A stretch of 64,000 bases of DNA, taken from the NCBI GenBank assembly GCA_905147135.1, contig LR990056.1:9124001-9188000 (forward strand), in the 5' to 3' direction. Positions 35,501 through 50,500 of this stretch are shown one piece after another. The notes beneath the pieces were generated by a model, which made no database searches, was not told where the DNA came from, and worked only from the letters and a program-made list of their open reading frames with translations. How positions within the stretch are numbered: the first letter of the stretch is position 1; each line of letters begins with the position of its first letter. Origin of the DNA: Blastobasis lacticolella. Lineage: Eukaryota; Arthropoda; Insecta; Lepidoptera; Blastobasidae. A program made the translations under genes and the position numbers.

Positions 35501-38500
35501 AGTTATATCCTAAAGTTGAATTCCCTGTCTCGTCTGGTACTCCAATGTTATCGCATTTAGTTGAATGGGCTCATGATGAAGCTTGGTCAGTTCCATTGTT
35601 AATATTACTTTAGGTCATGTTTTTCGACATATTTTTTTAATTTTCTGTTTATTTTATGTAGGTTTTTGCCGTTGTATAAAGGTAATCCTCTTAAAGAATC
35701 TGCGATATGCGTCTTCTCTAGAACACTTCACGATGACGAACACAAATTTTTAGAAGGCAATGTCATAAAAGGTAATTCAAATATACTAAAAACAGAAATA
35801 AAAATCGGTTAACGTTGAATGTACTGGGATTTTTATAAATGTCAAAATCAGGTATAAAGTGCCTTGTATTTTAAGGAAAAACTCTATATCCGTTCTCGGC
35901 TGCGCTGGTCGCCGTGTGGGACACGTTGGCGATGTCGGTGGATAAAACTAGAAAGGAAATCTCAGTGAAGTTCAGCGACGTGCATTTCTATTCACAGCCT
36001 TATTTACATGAACAGAGGTACCTGAAACTTACCGTTGCAATTCATCGTGGCACTGGGAGTTTTGAGGTATATTCTATACTGCTATTATATGTCTTTAGGT
36101 ATATGTCAATAGTATTACAACAGTATGTAGATACATTAACCTAATATATATTATTAGTCAATTATTCTAAAATACATATTATCGCAATTGTTAACAATCG
36201 TGTTCCTTAGGTTACGGACCAGTATATGAAGATAGCCTCAGGTTTTGTACATGAGTCACGCGAGCAAGGACTTTTTTTTAAAAGTTTGCAACCAAAAGAA
36301 GATATGGATCTTGACTCTGAATCTATATATCAGCTACTTTATGAGAAAGATATGGCTTACCAGTAAGTAAAATAATTATGGTAACATAACTATTATGCAT
36401 ATTTTTTATTTAGAAATATAATATGGTATTTCCTTGTAATTTTATTGCAGGGGTGAATTCCGTAGCCTAAATAAAGCTAACTCAAAATTTACTGAAGCTC
36501 AAATTGTCTGGAACGATAATTGGGTGACGTTGCTCGACGGCATGCTGCAGCTGTACTTTCTGAAGCAGACGCGCGCTAGTGCCAGTCAGCTGCACAAGAT
36601 CAGAAGAATCAGCATCAATGTCAAGGATCATTGCAATTCCGTTGTAAAATACGGCGACAAATCTGTAATAAACGCTGAATTATCAGAATTTGAGACCTTA
36701 ATGAGGTAACCGTATTTTATACAAATGTAATATGAATAACAAATAATGGTACTTACCCTGATATTTACTTTAGGTGTGGAGGAATTATCGTTGAAGACGT
36801 CAAATGGAAGACACAAATTGAATTAAAAAACGACGATTTGGCACTCAAGGCGGTGACATTTGTGCCACGAATCCAAGCAAATGCGGAGGTGAGAAATAAC
36901 TGTTGAGTTCAAGAGGATGTTTTGACATTCAGATATAGTAGTACTCTAGTGACGAAAGTCGAAATAAGTACAATAACTGAACTAAGATTTTATATAAAAC
37001 AAATTTAGTGCAAAATTGCTATCCTTCTGATTGTTTTTCAGGATTCCGATGTCTTACAAACCTATATACAAATAATAGCAGAGAATGTAACCAAAGAAAC
37101 CATCAATGTATTGGGTGTTACGAGTAATGATGGTGAGACAACGGTTTTCAATAAAATCAAAAACATAATGGATGCAGTTCAGGATGTAAAGATTGATTTC
37201 CAGCAAATAGAGAAGAAAAAATTATCATTAATACCTGATAATGGTTTAGCTGACATCGATCTCATTCTGGTGTATGATCTTATATCAAAAGACAGTGTAA
37301 GTATAACTTTAAACATATAACAAAGATAATATATTCTACAATCATCTGTAGTGAGGCTTTTGGGCAGTTCAATTATAAATTTTTTGATGAAAAATGTTAT
37401 ACTTCCCTATGAATACTTTTTCGTATTTAGCTTCTTTTTTTATATTATTGTAGCTATGCCAACAACTACATCGTACGGTATCGCCGGACACGTTCCTGGT
37501 AAATGCGGGGCAAGTGGTGGCTGACCGTGTGCATCCGTCGGCGCTGTATCGCGTAGTATGTGCCGCCACTGCCGACTCGTTGAAGCTAGAGCTGCTGCGG
37601 TGGCGGCCGGCGCCGCGCCCGGCCACCGCAGCCGTGGCCGCCGTGCGCGTGCCGGCTGACCTGCCGCTGCTGAAGGCCACGCGAGCAAGTCTACCGAGCA
37701 CCCATAGGCTGGTCGTGCTATCGTCTTATCCACCCGTACTGGGACTCATAGAGACGGTGAAGCAGTGGAGGAGAGAGATTGACCGTAATCAGATATTCGT
37801 GGTAATGGTCTCCGAAAAAGACAGTTTGAACGAACTACCCGAGTTAGATTTGGCGTTCAATGTTTTAAAAAATGTAAGTGATTGGAACCTGTGAGATTTT
37901 TTGAACAAATATTTCAAACTTGTGTATTTATTTTCGTATAATTTATAAATCCAGACCATCGTGATATTCATAGCTGAGAGTTTAATATAAGTTATTTTTT
38001 ATCAGGGAGTGTGGGGAGGTGATTATTTTACGGCTTTGGAAGAGAAAGCCGCAGCTAATGGTGTCATGGCTCTCAGCTGTGGGCAGCCCGGTGACCTAGA
38101 CTCCCTGCAGTGGGTGACAGTGCCAGAACCAAAATATAACGGAATTGCTGTTAATGTAGGTAGTACAAAAATATACCAATGCGCTGGTGAGCGATGACCA
38201 AAGAAATAATTGAAATGTTAAAATTTCCTGTAGGTACACTATGCCGCTATAAATAATATAGACGTTAAGAGAGCAACTGGAGTGATTAAGATCCAGGATG
38301 AAAATGACAGTTTGTTTGGAATGGATTTCAGTGGTGTCACTGACGCGTAAGTATCATCACAGCGTTTTAAGTGTTCATTAAACACGCATTATTTAAACGC
38401 AGTGTAATGTGTGTATGCAATGATTCATTAGTGGCGAACGCGTAATGGGCGCGGTGCGCGGCGGTGCGGTGCGTAGCCGTGCTGCGGCGCGCGGCGAGCT

Positions 38501-41500
38501 GCTATGGCCGGTGCCAGCGCACTGGAGTCTGGAGGATGCGGCCACCGTGCCTTTTGCTTATCTGCTGGCATACTATTGCTTGGTGAACATACAATAATAA
38601 TTATTTTAATCTAGATCAGGACCACAAATTCGGTCCACATACTGAGCCTTGTGATACTCCTTCAAGGAACGTTTGAAGAAGCACTTCCTCAGTATTCAAT
38701 AGAGCTTTATTTTATTTTATTCATTATATATTTATAGTGTATTAAATATATATTATATAGTTTAGTTTATAGGGTATATTATATTGATGTGGTACATTGT
38801 GTTTAACATTGTAGTACACTCTTAAAAAATTATAAGCTTTACAAAGACATTATCCTGGCCATGTGGTGTAGATAATAATAGCGCCAAACCCGTTGATTAT
38901 GTCAAAGACTAGGACTACTGTAGACCAGAAAATGTACAACAGCGTTTTCTGTTGCATATTTTAAACACTTATACATATTATACCACAATATCCAACCAAA
39001 GTGTGGAGATAATATCAAAACCACGAGGAAGAGGCACAAGTCCAGCAGTGACTAATATAAATAAATGGATGATACAAATCAGATTTAATATATTTTGCGT
39101 AGATAATTAAAGCGGAGGTGGTTAAAGGCCATCGAATCCTAATCCACGGCGGCGCCGGGGCACTTGGACAGGCTGTGATCTCGGTAGTGCTCTCCATCGG
39201 CTGCGAGGTCTTCACCACCGTCAGCGACAGCCGCAAAAAGAAATTCCTTATGAGACTTTTCCCAAAACTGCAAGGTGTGTCCTGTAATTGTAACACACAT
39301 ACGTTTCAACAATGACAGTTTGAGTTCGTTTTTAAGTGATATTTAATGATTTCAGAGGACCATATTGGAAGTTCTCGTGACATAAGTTTTGGAGACATGG
39401 TACGGCAACTAACCAATGGAGAAGGATGCAATGTAGTAATATCTTGTTTAAGAGGGTCACTGAAAAATGTAAGTCTGAATCAATCAACGAATTAAGTCTC
39501 ATAAGTCTCAATCAATCATTGAAATCATTAGGTACTGCTCGTAAGTACACAAATCTTATTATTTATTAAGACACAACATGCCGAGAAGGGAGAATATGAG
39601 AGAAGTATAGAAGACACAACATGTCCACTTATTTCTATGAACAAATTTCTTCCGTCTACAGTACAGTGATGATGATAGTAAGATGCAGTGACGTGTACAA
39701 CTTAAAATAATAGCAATAAAATAATATAATGAACCTCATTACTATATAGATACATTTATATGTACCTAAGTAAATACATACATATATACAAAAATGTAAA
39801 AACATATACATATATATATTTAAACTAAGTCCGGTTATTTTTAAAAGTAAGCCTCGAGCCTCTGCCGTTCGCTAAAGCTCCTTTCGGCTTGTCTAAGGTT
39901 AGCTGGAAGAGACTCCGTTGTGAGATAAGCTCACCTTTGCTTTGTAAGTGTTTTCTTTTGAAATGTATCTACTTTATTGTTGCAATAAAGAGTTTACATA
40001 CATACATACATACATACCTATATTAGACAGAAAGAGAAAGGGAGTGACACGTTTTTTGAAAATAGCTATGGATGAGCTTTCCCATATTTCATACGGAAGA
40101 GTGTTTCACAATCTTGCTGCGAGGACAGGAAACGAACAAGAGAAGAAATCAGTGTGGTGTAGGGAGAATATCTAACATTTGTTTGACGGAGGTGCGACAG
40201 GGTTTGTCTTTTGTTTATTTGTTGAGACTGACTGCCGATCAGCAGGGCTTGAGACTTCTTTAGGTTGACTAGCAGACCATAAGATTCAGCCAAGGCGGAA
40301 ATTCGTTGAAGGTCGGTGTTAATGACTCTAAAGGCATCATCAATATCAGCAAGCCTGAAATGCCGATATATCTGCAGGTCGTTACCGTAGATATGAAAAT
40401 GGGCAGATATGATAGAAGTAATAGAGTTAACAAAAATAGAGAAAAGAAGAGAAGATAAGACGCCACCCTGCGGTACACCCGAAGCTAGATCGCACCACTC
40501 AGAGGAGACCTTGCCAAGGAGGACCCGCTGCGAGTGACCGAGCAGATATGAGTCAAACCACGCTGTCGCAGAAGGATACATATTAAGTGAGCGTAATGTA
40601 CCAAGTAGAACATCGAAGGAATTTGACGCATTACTAAAATCAAGCAATACTAAAAATTGTATACACTTGTTTTCCATAGCACAGCGTATGTCATCGGTAA
40701 CTTACAACAGCGCTGTGACAATGCTATAGGGGCTTAAAGCCCGACTGGAAAGATTAAAGAAGACAATTAGACGTTAAGTACTCGGAAAGCTGCTTGTGGA
40801 ATATGTGTTCTAGGATATTGGACAGAAAAAGCAGGAGAGAAATTGGACCGGCATTGGCAAAGGAGAGATGGAGAGAAGGAGAAGAAAGGAAGAGGTTGGA
40901 GATTTTAAGTAGAGGAATAATATTTGCTTGTTTCCAAGACGTCGGGAGAGATTTCACTTACCAGGGAATGATTTAAAATGTCACTGAGAATAGGTAGGGG
41001 TTCGGGAAGTAGGATAATTGCCCTCAGCAATAGAGGTGATCTAGATGACATGCTTCCTAAAAGCATGAGTTGTCCTAAAATATGACAAAAACTTAGTATA
41101 ACGACAAATGCTATTATTTTGACGTTTCAGGTATCACTACATAGCGTCGGACCTGACAGCTTGCTGATTGACCTGGTCCAAATTCCTAATCAGGACATAT
41201 TTGATTACGGAATGTCAAATCTTACATTCTCAAGAAATTATATTGCGGTGGATCTTTCAGCTATTTTCGACGATGAAAATTTAGATTTACAAATTGTAAG
41301 TACTCTATCGATCGATTTTACTCGATTTTATTAACATCGAAGATCCTACTGTGAAAAGATAAAGCAAGTCACTGAAAAATATAGTAAGAACTATGAAGTT
41401 AAAATTGACCATGTGGTGCACGTCAGAGTAGTAGTGTAGAATTTAAGTATTACGAGAGTTTTTCAGGGGACGGGGATTTTCAGGATGGGGGTGACGATAC

Positions 41501-44500
41501 TCACCCGATGGACGGTTACTGTGATAGAGTGTGAGAAGGGTTGTTCTCAGCGATTTCTGTAAAGTATTTAGTACTGATATTTTCAATCCGCCTCTGTCAA
41601 GAAATTATGGAAAACCTTTCACTAATAATACAGAGCAGTTTGATACACTGGTTGATGATTTTATATATTGAAAGGAGGCAACGACGATGAAAAACTAAAT
41701 CAATATCGTTGAGCAAAATTTCTTTATGATTCGGTTGATGGTAACGTTATTATTGGTTGAACTTGCAGCGACTGCAGAGTATGGTGAGCTCGGGAATTGC
41801 GCGCGGGCTGGTTCGGCCGTTGTCGCGTGCAGTGTTCTCGCCATGCGACACGGCGCGTGCCTTCCGACTGCTGGCCGCTAGCCGGCACCGTGGGCGCGCG
41901 CTGCTGCATCTGCAGCAGCCTCTGCCAGCGCCACAGCCACGGTACGACTCACTGCCATCCTCCGGACAACGGCCTTTCGCCATATCACGCCACGCACTCA
42001 CAGTCGCCGTGTTGCAGGCTGCGCTGCGCCGGCGATGCCTGGCAGGTGCTGGTGTGCCACGGGGACGCGTTCGCGCTAGCGCTTTCGGAGCGGCTCGTGG
42101 CGCGCGGCGCCCTCCGTCTGATGCTGCATTGTGGGTCCGAAGCGCCACTACCGGCTCTGCGCTTCAAGCTAAAGTTAGATTCATATGCACTTCTAAAATT
42201 AAGACCTTCATACATTCTGAATCTACATTTTTCCACTAAGTTATAATCTTGACTTCTGATCCTTGTTTCTTTAACATTATCAATATTGTCATACACATAT
42301 TTATATCACACTAGCGACCCACGCTAGCTTCCTCATGAATCACTCTATCTGTTCGTGAAAACCACATGAAAATCCGTTTAGTATTTTTTGAGTTTATCAC
42401 GAACAGACAGACAAACAGACGCGTTGTGGAACTTTGTTTTATGAATATAGTGATAGTGATTACAGTCTTCTTAATGATTCTCATTTGGTGTTCTACTATT
42501 TTACAGCTTATGGAAAGAACTTGGAGTAAATGTGGTTACTTCTAGTGAAGACCTAACAACTGATAAAGGAGCTCTAAATTTGTTAACTGACGTTAGTGGA
42601 CTTGGTCCAGTAGAGGGTATATACGTAATTGCTAATGTGACATCTAATGCGGCAGGGGACAAGGTTGATGCCGAAATAAGCAACCTAGATAAGGCATCGA
42701 GGAAATTATGCCCATCAATTAAGTAAGTATTTATAGGTATCTCTGATTTTTCGTTGCTGCTTCTGTAAAATTTTTCGTGCGGCTATTTTTTACTACAACT
42801 TGTCCAGACTGACTAATTTGAGTTATTTGACTGTCTTGTTTGGTTAAGTATATTATGTATTAAAATAGATAATGTGCAGCAGTATTCGTTAAAGTTCACA
42901 TTTTATGGGTTTCTTGTATAATTCTCGACATCTATACACAATATACGTGTCGTGATTTTGGGCATTGTTTGTTCACCAAATATGACAAGTCAGTTTAAAC
43001 AGATCATATTTTAAATTTTTTATATTTCTTACAATGATAACCCTCTGCAACTGACGTGCCCTAACTTTAACAATTCTGCTGTCGTGGTAGGACAGACCCC
43101 AACGTGACAGCTCATATCTTTAAAAGTTTGTTTCAATACTCGACAACGTCGAATATATTTTATAATGTGAGATACTCTTTATTAAATAACAAATAATTAC
43201 ATACAAATAAAAGTCATAGTACCATTTTTTCATGTTCCTTTCGATATTTTATAACAGCATGACGACAACATCCAAATTAAATAAAAAAATTAAAAGAAAG
43301 TTAAAGCTTGACCAGCGACAGAGGTGACCTATCAATTGTGTCGCTAATTCTGCGTTTTATGTAGCAACACCGGAAGTAGTATAATCTGTCATCAAATTCA
43401 TATGTCGCTATAAGAATGTCAGATATTACATATTATTAAATATTACCTATTTATATTCCCGTATACATACGGGATGGATGGATGTACTTATGTTACTCTG
43501 TCACGCAACTTATATATAATTTTGATAAAATTACTTAATTATCACTTCTTATTATTGATAAAATACATGAAGAGCACGTAAGCTATACTTAAATGGTGAA
43601 AAAATATCCCGCAAGAACGGGTCCGCAATGTAAAACCGAATTCTACGCAGACGCAAGACGCAGACGCAGATGCGAGCATATATAGGTTCATAACAGAAAA
43701 AGAGCCAGAGTCGGCCATGGACTACAAATAGCAAAGAACGGGCATAAATGACATATATTATGTTCCGTTTCACTGACACTGAACACTACCACTACTATAT
43801 TTCACGCTTTTCAAGTTTGATTTCTAAATAAATATATTGCTGCAGATTACACTTGATGTACTAAAAACGACAAAGTACGAATATAAATTAAAAATATTAT
43901 ATTATTTAGTACAATTCTAGAATTTATTTCAATTAAAAAAATACGATGTTTCAAAATAAAAGTGCAATACGGATCGTTACTACGCTCATTCACGCTCACG
44001 TGGTTTGATCGGCGGTACTTATTCTGTATCGTCATTTCTGAGTAATGCGATTGGAGTTATGCGGTACCGTTCCAGGAACATCACCCACGTGTTTAATTTA
44101 ATTACATAAAGAATGTAAATGTAATTTAAGTTCATGCAGCCGAGCACTTAAGTTTTCTTAATAAAAATAATTATATTAAAACTAAAATTCCCGTTGTCCC
44201 CCATTCGGGAAAAAAAGGGCATGAAACCATGGACGGTTCTATAAATATCAAAGGTTCAAAGAATATTGATTTCCTAGGCTATTGACCTATCGACATTATT
44301 GGTGACATAATACAATATCAATTTTTCTCTAAACACTTATTCATCATCGCCATAGCGCTTATCCCTGACTCTGCCAGGGTCCGCTTTCCTACACATGATG
44401 ACTGCCTACTATCAGGCGGGCCGTAAGCATGTTTGACACCTTAGTGGTACAAAAAAAATTGTTCTCCCATTCGCCCAGTCTACGCCATCCTCGCGTCGTA

Positions 44501-47500
44501 AGCCATTGGCTTTCGCATCCGACTCAGCGATGGCAATCCATGGGTTCTTGAGCCGCCCTTTTCTGATACCGGCAGGTTCAGGCACCTTTTCCCCACGTAT
44601 CCCTGGGGCGCAACACGTGACCATATTTTTAGCTATAAGATGCTATAACTATTGTTAGTGTAAATCTTGTTGGTTATTCTAAATAAATAAATACCAGCGC
44701 AGGCGAGCCCCCTTGCCCTCATTCGCGGTATCCCTCACGATGATGATATAATTACTTACCGAAATTGTGTAGGCACATCGGTGCTATAGACTTTGGGGTA
44801 CCAGCCATCGGGCACATGACATTCGAACTGAAGCAGCAAATTCTTCCTTTTCTTCTTATCGACAAAAATATTAAAATTACATTGAACCGATCGATATCGA
44901 TACTTTTTTTAGTCTTTAAATCCCTATGAACTTATTTTTACGCTTTCTTAGTGACATTGTCACAATAGTTATTCCTCGCTTTTCCTTTTTAAACCGATCA
45001 ATTTTAGAAGGTATACAATGACGAAGATGGTGGTTAATGCTTTAGGCTATTTAATAATGTCGAGGTACATTTCCTTTTTTTCGTCTATTATTACCAGTAA
45101 AATGACTTTAGTATACTAATTTCTCCGCAACCTGTCAAAGTAACCTAAGTCACTGGTCGACCAGTACTTATATTATTAAGTTATATCAATTTTTGATCAA
45201 AGGCAACAAATATATCAATTAGATTTTTTGGTAATCAGGAAATTTCGTTGGTTCAGTGATAAATGTCAAATTTAATTTAATAAAGTTCGAAACCCGTTTA
45301 CACCTGTCCGACTTACACTTTACCGGTTTTTATTAGTTGCTACTATACTTTAGCGTAACTATGCATGTAAAATCTCATGCGTTTATTTATTACATATTTT
45401 ATAACAGAAAAAATCAAAATAACAGAAAAGGTACCACGAAAATGTAGGGTTTTTTAAAGCAGGCTTTCTAAATTTTATTTGTTTTATTGCTTATGGCTTG
45501 GCTAAAAAGTCATACACAAAAAACCCAGAAACGCCAGCAACGAAATGAATAAAAATGGGTTCACTAAAGTAAACTCATTATGTTTTCAAAAAATCAGCCT
45601 CTTAAACCATGTAATATATAAGTTATTATACTGTATGAGGATCGTACCTACCAATTTCAAAGTAAAAAAGGGTATGTAGGGGCATTTATTTTTCTTTCGT
45701 ACTAACCACCCCTGCATTATAACCATGAAAACAAAAGAAGAATTATTCAAATAGGTCCAGCCGTTTTCGAGTTATAGCGAGATTAACGAAGAACAATTGA
45801 TTGATTTGTATGGAGTATATCTATCATCTTGTATAAATTCACTCTAAATAAAACTCACACACGTTATGTTTTACTCACTGTTGTACTTTTTATTCTCTGT
45901 TACACTTTTTATTCTCTAAACACTCTCGCAACTAAATACCCTATATATGGTGACAAAACGAATTCGATAGCGCGTTCTAAAGTACGCCCAGCGACATCTT
46001 GTGGTAGAAAACGGAACCTATCTTAGACATTCCGCCCACCAAGGACCTTGTCCTTTAAAAATATTCATCACACTTTAAACATCAGTTAACATAAAAAGTA
46101 GAGTTAACACACAACTAACAAAACAGGTAGAGTTAACTCCAAACTTATAATATAAACAAAAAAATAGCAACTATTAACCGCCCACCTTGACATCACTTAA
46201 TAAGCTATCATACACATGGGCTAAAGAAAATTAAAGTTACAGGGTTTGCTTATCTAAAACACAAAGTTTACTCAAAGGTCGCTTTAACATATTATTCTTA
46301 GTTTTAAGTGTTACGACTCTAGTAACATTGTCAAGGCCGGTATGTTTTTGAACAATTTTACCCAATAACAATAACAATATCTCCGCTATTAGGTTCAGAG
46401 TTATTTGAAGTCCACTTATATCTTTGTTTTAAATTAACTAAATACTCTTTAGACCACCTTTCCCAAAAATCATAAACCATCTTTTGGACTAATTTCCATC
46501 TTTCTAAATTTGACAAATTACAGGTTGAATAATCTACATCACTAACATTAATTAATGATTCTCCTATAAAAAAATGACCTGATGTCAGGGGTAGGGGATC
46601 GTCAAGGATTTTACTCTTTCTTCTTCTTGTGTTTCCCTTACATGATCATTCTTTTTCTCTAGTGGTTTAAACTCAGATAGCCATTCAGGACCATTCCACC
46701 ATAAGTGATGATTCTTTAACTCTTCAGGTTTCACTCCTCGCGATGCACAATCTGCCGGATTTGTGTCTGTGGTCACGTGTCCCCACTGTTCGTAATCTAA
46801 TATAGTAAGAATGATTGAGACTCGGTTACTAACAAAAGTTGTCCATTTGCTAGCTCCTCTTTTTAACCAAGCTAAAACTATTGTTGAGTCCGTCCACGCA
46901 AATAGTTGGTTCTTTTGTATATTCATAACTTGCATTATTTCATTCAACAGTTTAGCTGCTAACGTTGCTCCATTCAGTTCCAATCGAGGTATTGACAGTT
47001 CCTTTTTAATGGGAGCTACGGCAGTTTTAGCAGATACTAAACTCACGAACGCTTTCCCACTCTCATTTACCACTCTAAGATACACTGCAGCACTGAATGC
47101 CGCTCTAGAAGCGTCTGAAAAAGTGTGCAACTCTAAGTTAAATTTTTGTTCACAATAGACCCATCTAGGTATAGTGATATTTCGTATTTGTTGCAACTCG
47201 TGACGATACTGTAACCATTCAGCTAACAACTCTTCAGTCAGTGACTCATCCCACTCCAATTCAGCTTTCCAAAGCTTTTGTATCATAATTTTTGCAGTAA
47301 CTACAACTGGCGCAATCCATCCTAATGGATCATAGAGTCTCGCAATGTCTGAAAGCACTTGACGCTTTGTAATGGGATGCTTTGGGGTCGGTAAGCTAAC
47401 AGTATACTCAAATTTATCAGATTTTCTGTTCCAACATAAACCTAGAACCTTTAACATGTTGTCGCCTTTAAGTGGCACAGACACATTTGCATTATGTTTA

Positions 47501-50500
47501 TCTCTAGATATGTGTTGCAATAAGTTCTCATTATTGCTACTCCACTTTTGAATCTGAAAACCTCCTGAATTCATAAGCTCTATCATCTCTTCATAAATTT
47601 GTATAGCTTCGCTCTCAGTGTTACATCCTGTCTATACATCTTTACTAGATCAGCCACTATACATATTGGATGTAGTCTCCATCGCATCAAAAGGTGACGT
47701 AGATCTTGCTGGAGTTTAGGTCCAACCATCAGATCATCGTTTAATGATACACCATTTTCACCTGGACTAGATGCATTGACAACCACACGAACCTTAGTGG
47801 TTTCCCTATCTTCCCTCACTACCGCATGGTGAGGAAGATACACTGCTTTAGGATTCTCTATATCACACTCGTCGACAGCAGTCATATGATTAAGAGCAAG
47901 GTACTCCTCCATTACGTTCTCATACTCACGACGTAAGTAAGGATCGTTAGCCAACCTTCTCTCTAAAGATAGTAACCTCCTCGTTGCTATCTCTCTCGAA
48001 TTTCCATACTGACACTCTGGATCAGCTTGTTTAAAAGGTAGCTTCACAACGAACCTTCCACACTCATTTCTAGTCGTAGTCTCGTTATAAATTTTCTGAC
48101 ACTTTATCTCCTCATCAGTTAGTTTCTTCTGAATACTATCGGTCTCCGCTTCTATCTCCCAGAATCGTTTCAACAAATCATCTTCTTTCACTTGTACATG
48201 CATGTTTATAACTCCATCTGATCTAGAAGACAAGTTTTTAGAAACCTTACCCGATAATACCCAACCAAAGACTGTATTCTGTGCTACGAGGTTCTCATGT
48301 GGACTTTTGACAATTCCATTTAAGATGACTTTGCTGTAGATCTCTGCTCCTAATAAAATGTCGATCTTACCTGGTTTTGCATAACCTGGATCGGCTAACT
48401 CCAAAGTTGGTAACTCTATCCACTCACAAGTCAACTTATCACCTGGGAGCATCGATGTTAGTGTACCTAACACATAAGCATCTATTTGTAATGACAAATC
48501 TGGATTGTGGCGCGCCTCTATTTTCAGTGATACCATGTGTTTAATTCGCGTTTGACCATCTCCCAAACCTGACACCACACCATTTACAGGAATGCGTTTA
48601 AGACTGAGTAATTGTACAGTAGACTCAGTAATAAAAGACGCTTGTGAGCCCTGATCAAGCAAAGCTCTAATTACGTATTTCCTTCCATATGTCGATGATG
48701 CGTAAATCGAAGCTGTAGCTAGTAAAACCTTGTAACTCTGAAGTTCTCCTTTTGCAAAGTGAGCTACAAGTTTAGTCTCCTCAGATGATGATGTCTTCTG
48801 TATTTGTTTACCTCTATCGTTCTTGTCATCCTTTGTACTATCCTCAACAGCACTATTTCTCTCAAAATGTAGCATAGTATGATGCCGTTTTCCACACTTC
48901 TTGCAGCATGTCGGTTGACGGCATTTACTGACTACATGATTTGGTGACAAACAATTGAAACAAAGCCTCGTACTTTGTATAAAATCTACTCTCTGGTTTA
49001 CAGTTTGTTTGTCAAAACTGGGGCAGTGAAATAAATAATGTTGATCGTTACGCATTGAGCAGGTTATATCCGTTTTACGATTATCTTGTACGGCTGCGTG
49101 AAATGACTTTGTTTTAGCAGAGGGTCGAAATTTGTAACTCGGTGTTGCATTCGTCGCTTTACCCGCCTCTATCATTTCTAAACTACGAAATCTGGATTCC
49201 AAGAAATCTACTAGTTGTTCCCAAGTCGACAAGTCTTCTGATAGCACAGACATGTGCTGTTCCCATAGTTTATGCGACTCAGTATCCAATTTAGATACTA
49301 CAATATATATTACCATTACATCACAAATGTCTGGAATGCCCATATTTTTTAAAGATTTTAGACATGACGTTGTGGTGTCCAATAACTGCTTAATTTCGCT
49401 GGCTGACTCTGACATAAGTACTTTTTGTGAAAAGAAGGTTTTTAATACGGCGTTAACATTGTATCTTTTGTTATTGTACCGCCTTACTAACTGTTTCCAT
49501 GCCTCGTCGTAGTTTAAGTCAGTAGTAGGAAAGTTTTGCAGTAACCGCTCTGGTTCTCCTGATAAATTACCCTTTAGATAGTGTAATTTCTGAACATTTG
49601 ATAACGATTTGTTTTTATGTATCAAAGCAGAAAACATGTCATAAAACCCTTGCCACTCATCGTACTTTCCGCTAAAAGTAGGCAACTGTATTCTAGGTAG
49701 TTGAACGTCCACATTTTTAGCTGGCTCAGAACATACTTCTTTTATTGGCTCCTTTACGAACTCATTAAGCGCTGTTTTCAACGTAGTTTTGTATGTAGTG
49801 TACACTTCATCAAATTGATCGTAAATATCATCGATAAAATACTTAGATGACTTTCTTTCGCTTGAAGATGCACAAGAAACTATATCGTAATGTCGCTTTT
49901 TAAAATCTTGCCAAAGTTCCTCTAAAGCTTCCAATCTCGTCTCAATATAAGGTAATTTTAGTCTGTCTTTTGGACTCTTTTTATAGTTAAGTTCAGACTT
50001 CCTAAGTCTCTCCAACAACTCATTTTGAATGATTATTAATCTATCTGCCATTGTCAATAATTTCCAAAGTATAGGCCAATATTTTCAATGTTCGATTTGA
50101 AGCGTAAAATTTTACAAGTTTAAGTAGAATTGACGTAAATTTTCTAAGCTTTTACGATATCACACAAAATATTTCTAAGTCCAAAATGTTGCTAATATTT
50201 TCAAAGTCTTTAACACAAATCGTAAATTTTCACAAGTTATTACGATATCACATACAATATTTTCAAAGTCTTTAACACGAATCGTAGATTTTTACAAGTC
50301 CAAAGTTAATACGAATTGCACTAAGATCTGATTTCACGATTTTTCTAAGTCTATAACTCACGATTTTTACAAGTCCACTGTTCCAGTTCACTTCCCGGTT
50401 TCGGCACCAATGTATAAATTCACTCTAAATAAAACTCACACACGTTATGTTTTACTCACTGTTGTACTTTTTATTCTCTGTTACACTTTTTATTCTCTAA

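Noticed and set aside
37369..37733. Minus-strand frames rich in Ala/Arg
   Set aside because: Shadow of GC-rich exon 23 of the synthase-like gene.
41757..42246. Frameshift within the ketoreductase
   Set aside because: A 76-nt intron with GT and AG ends accounts exactly for the frame change.
45829..46026. Identical 65-residue frames at 45829 and 50410
   Set aside because: They are the two LTRs of the Pao element, not genes.
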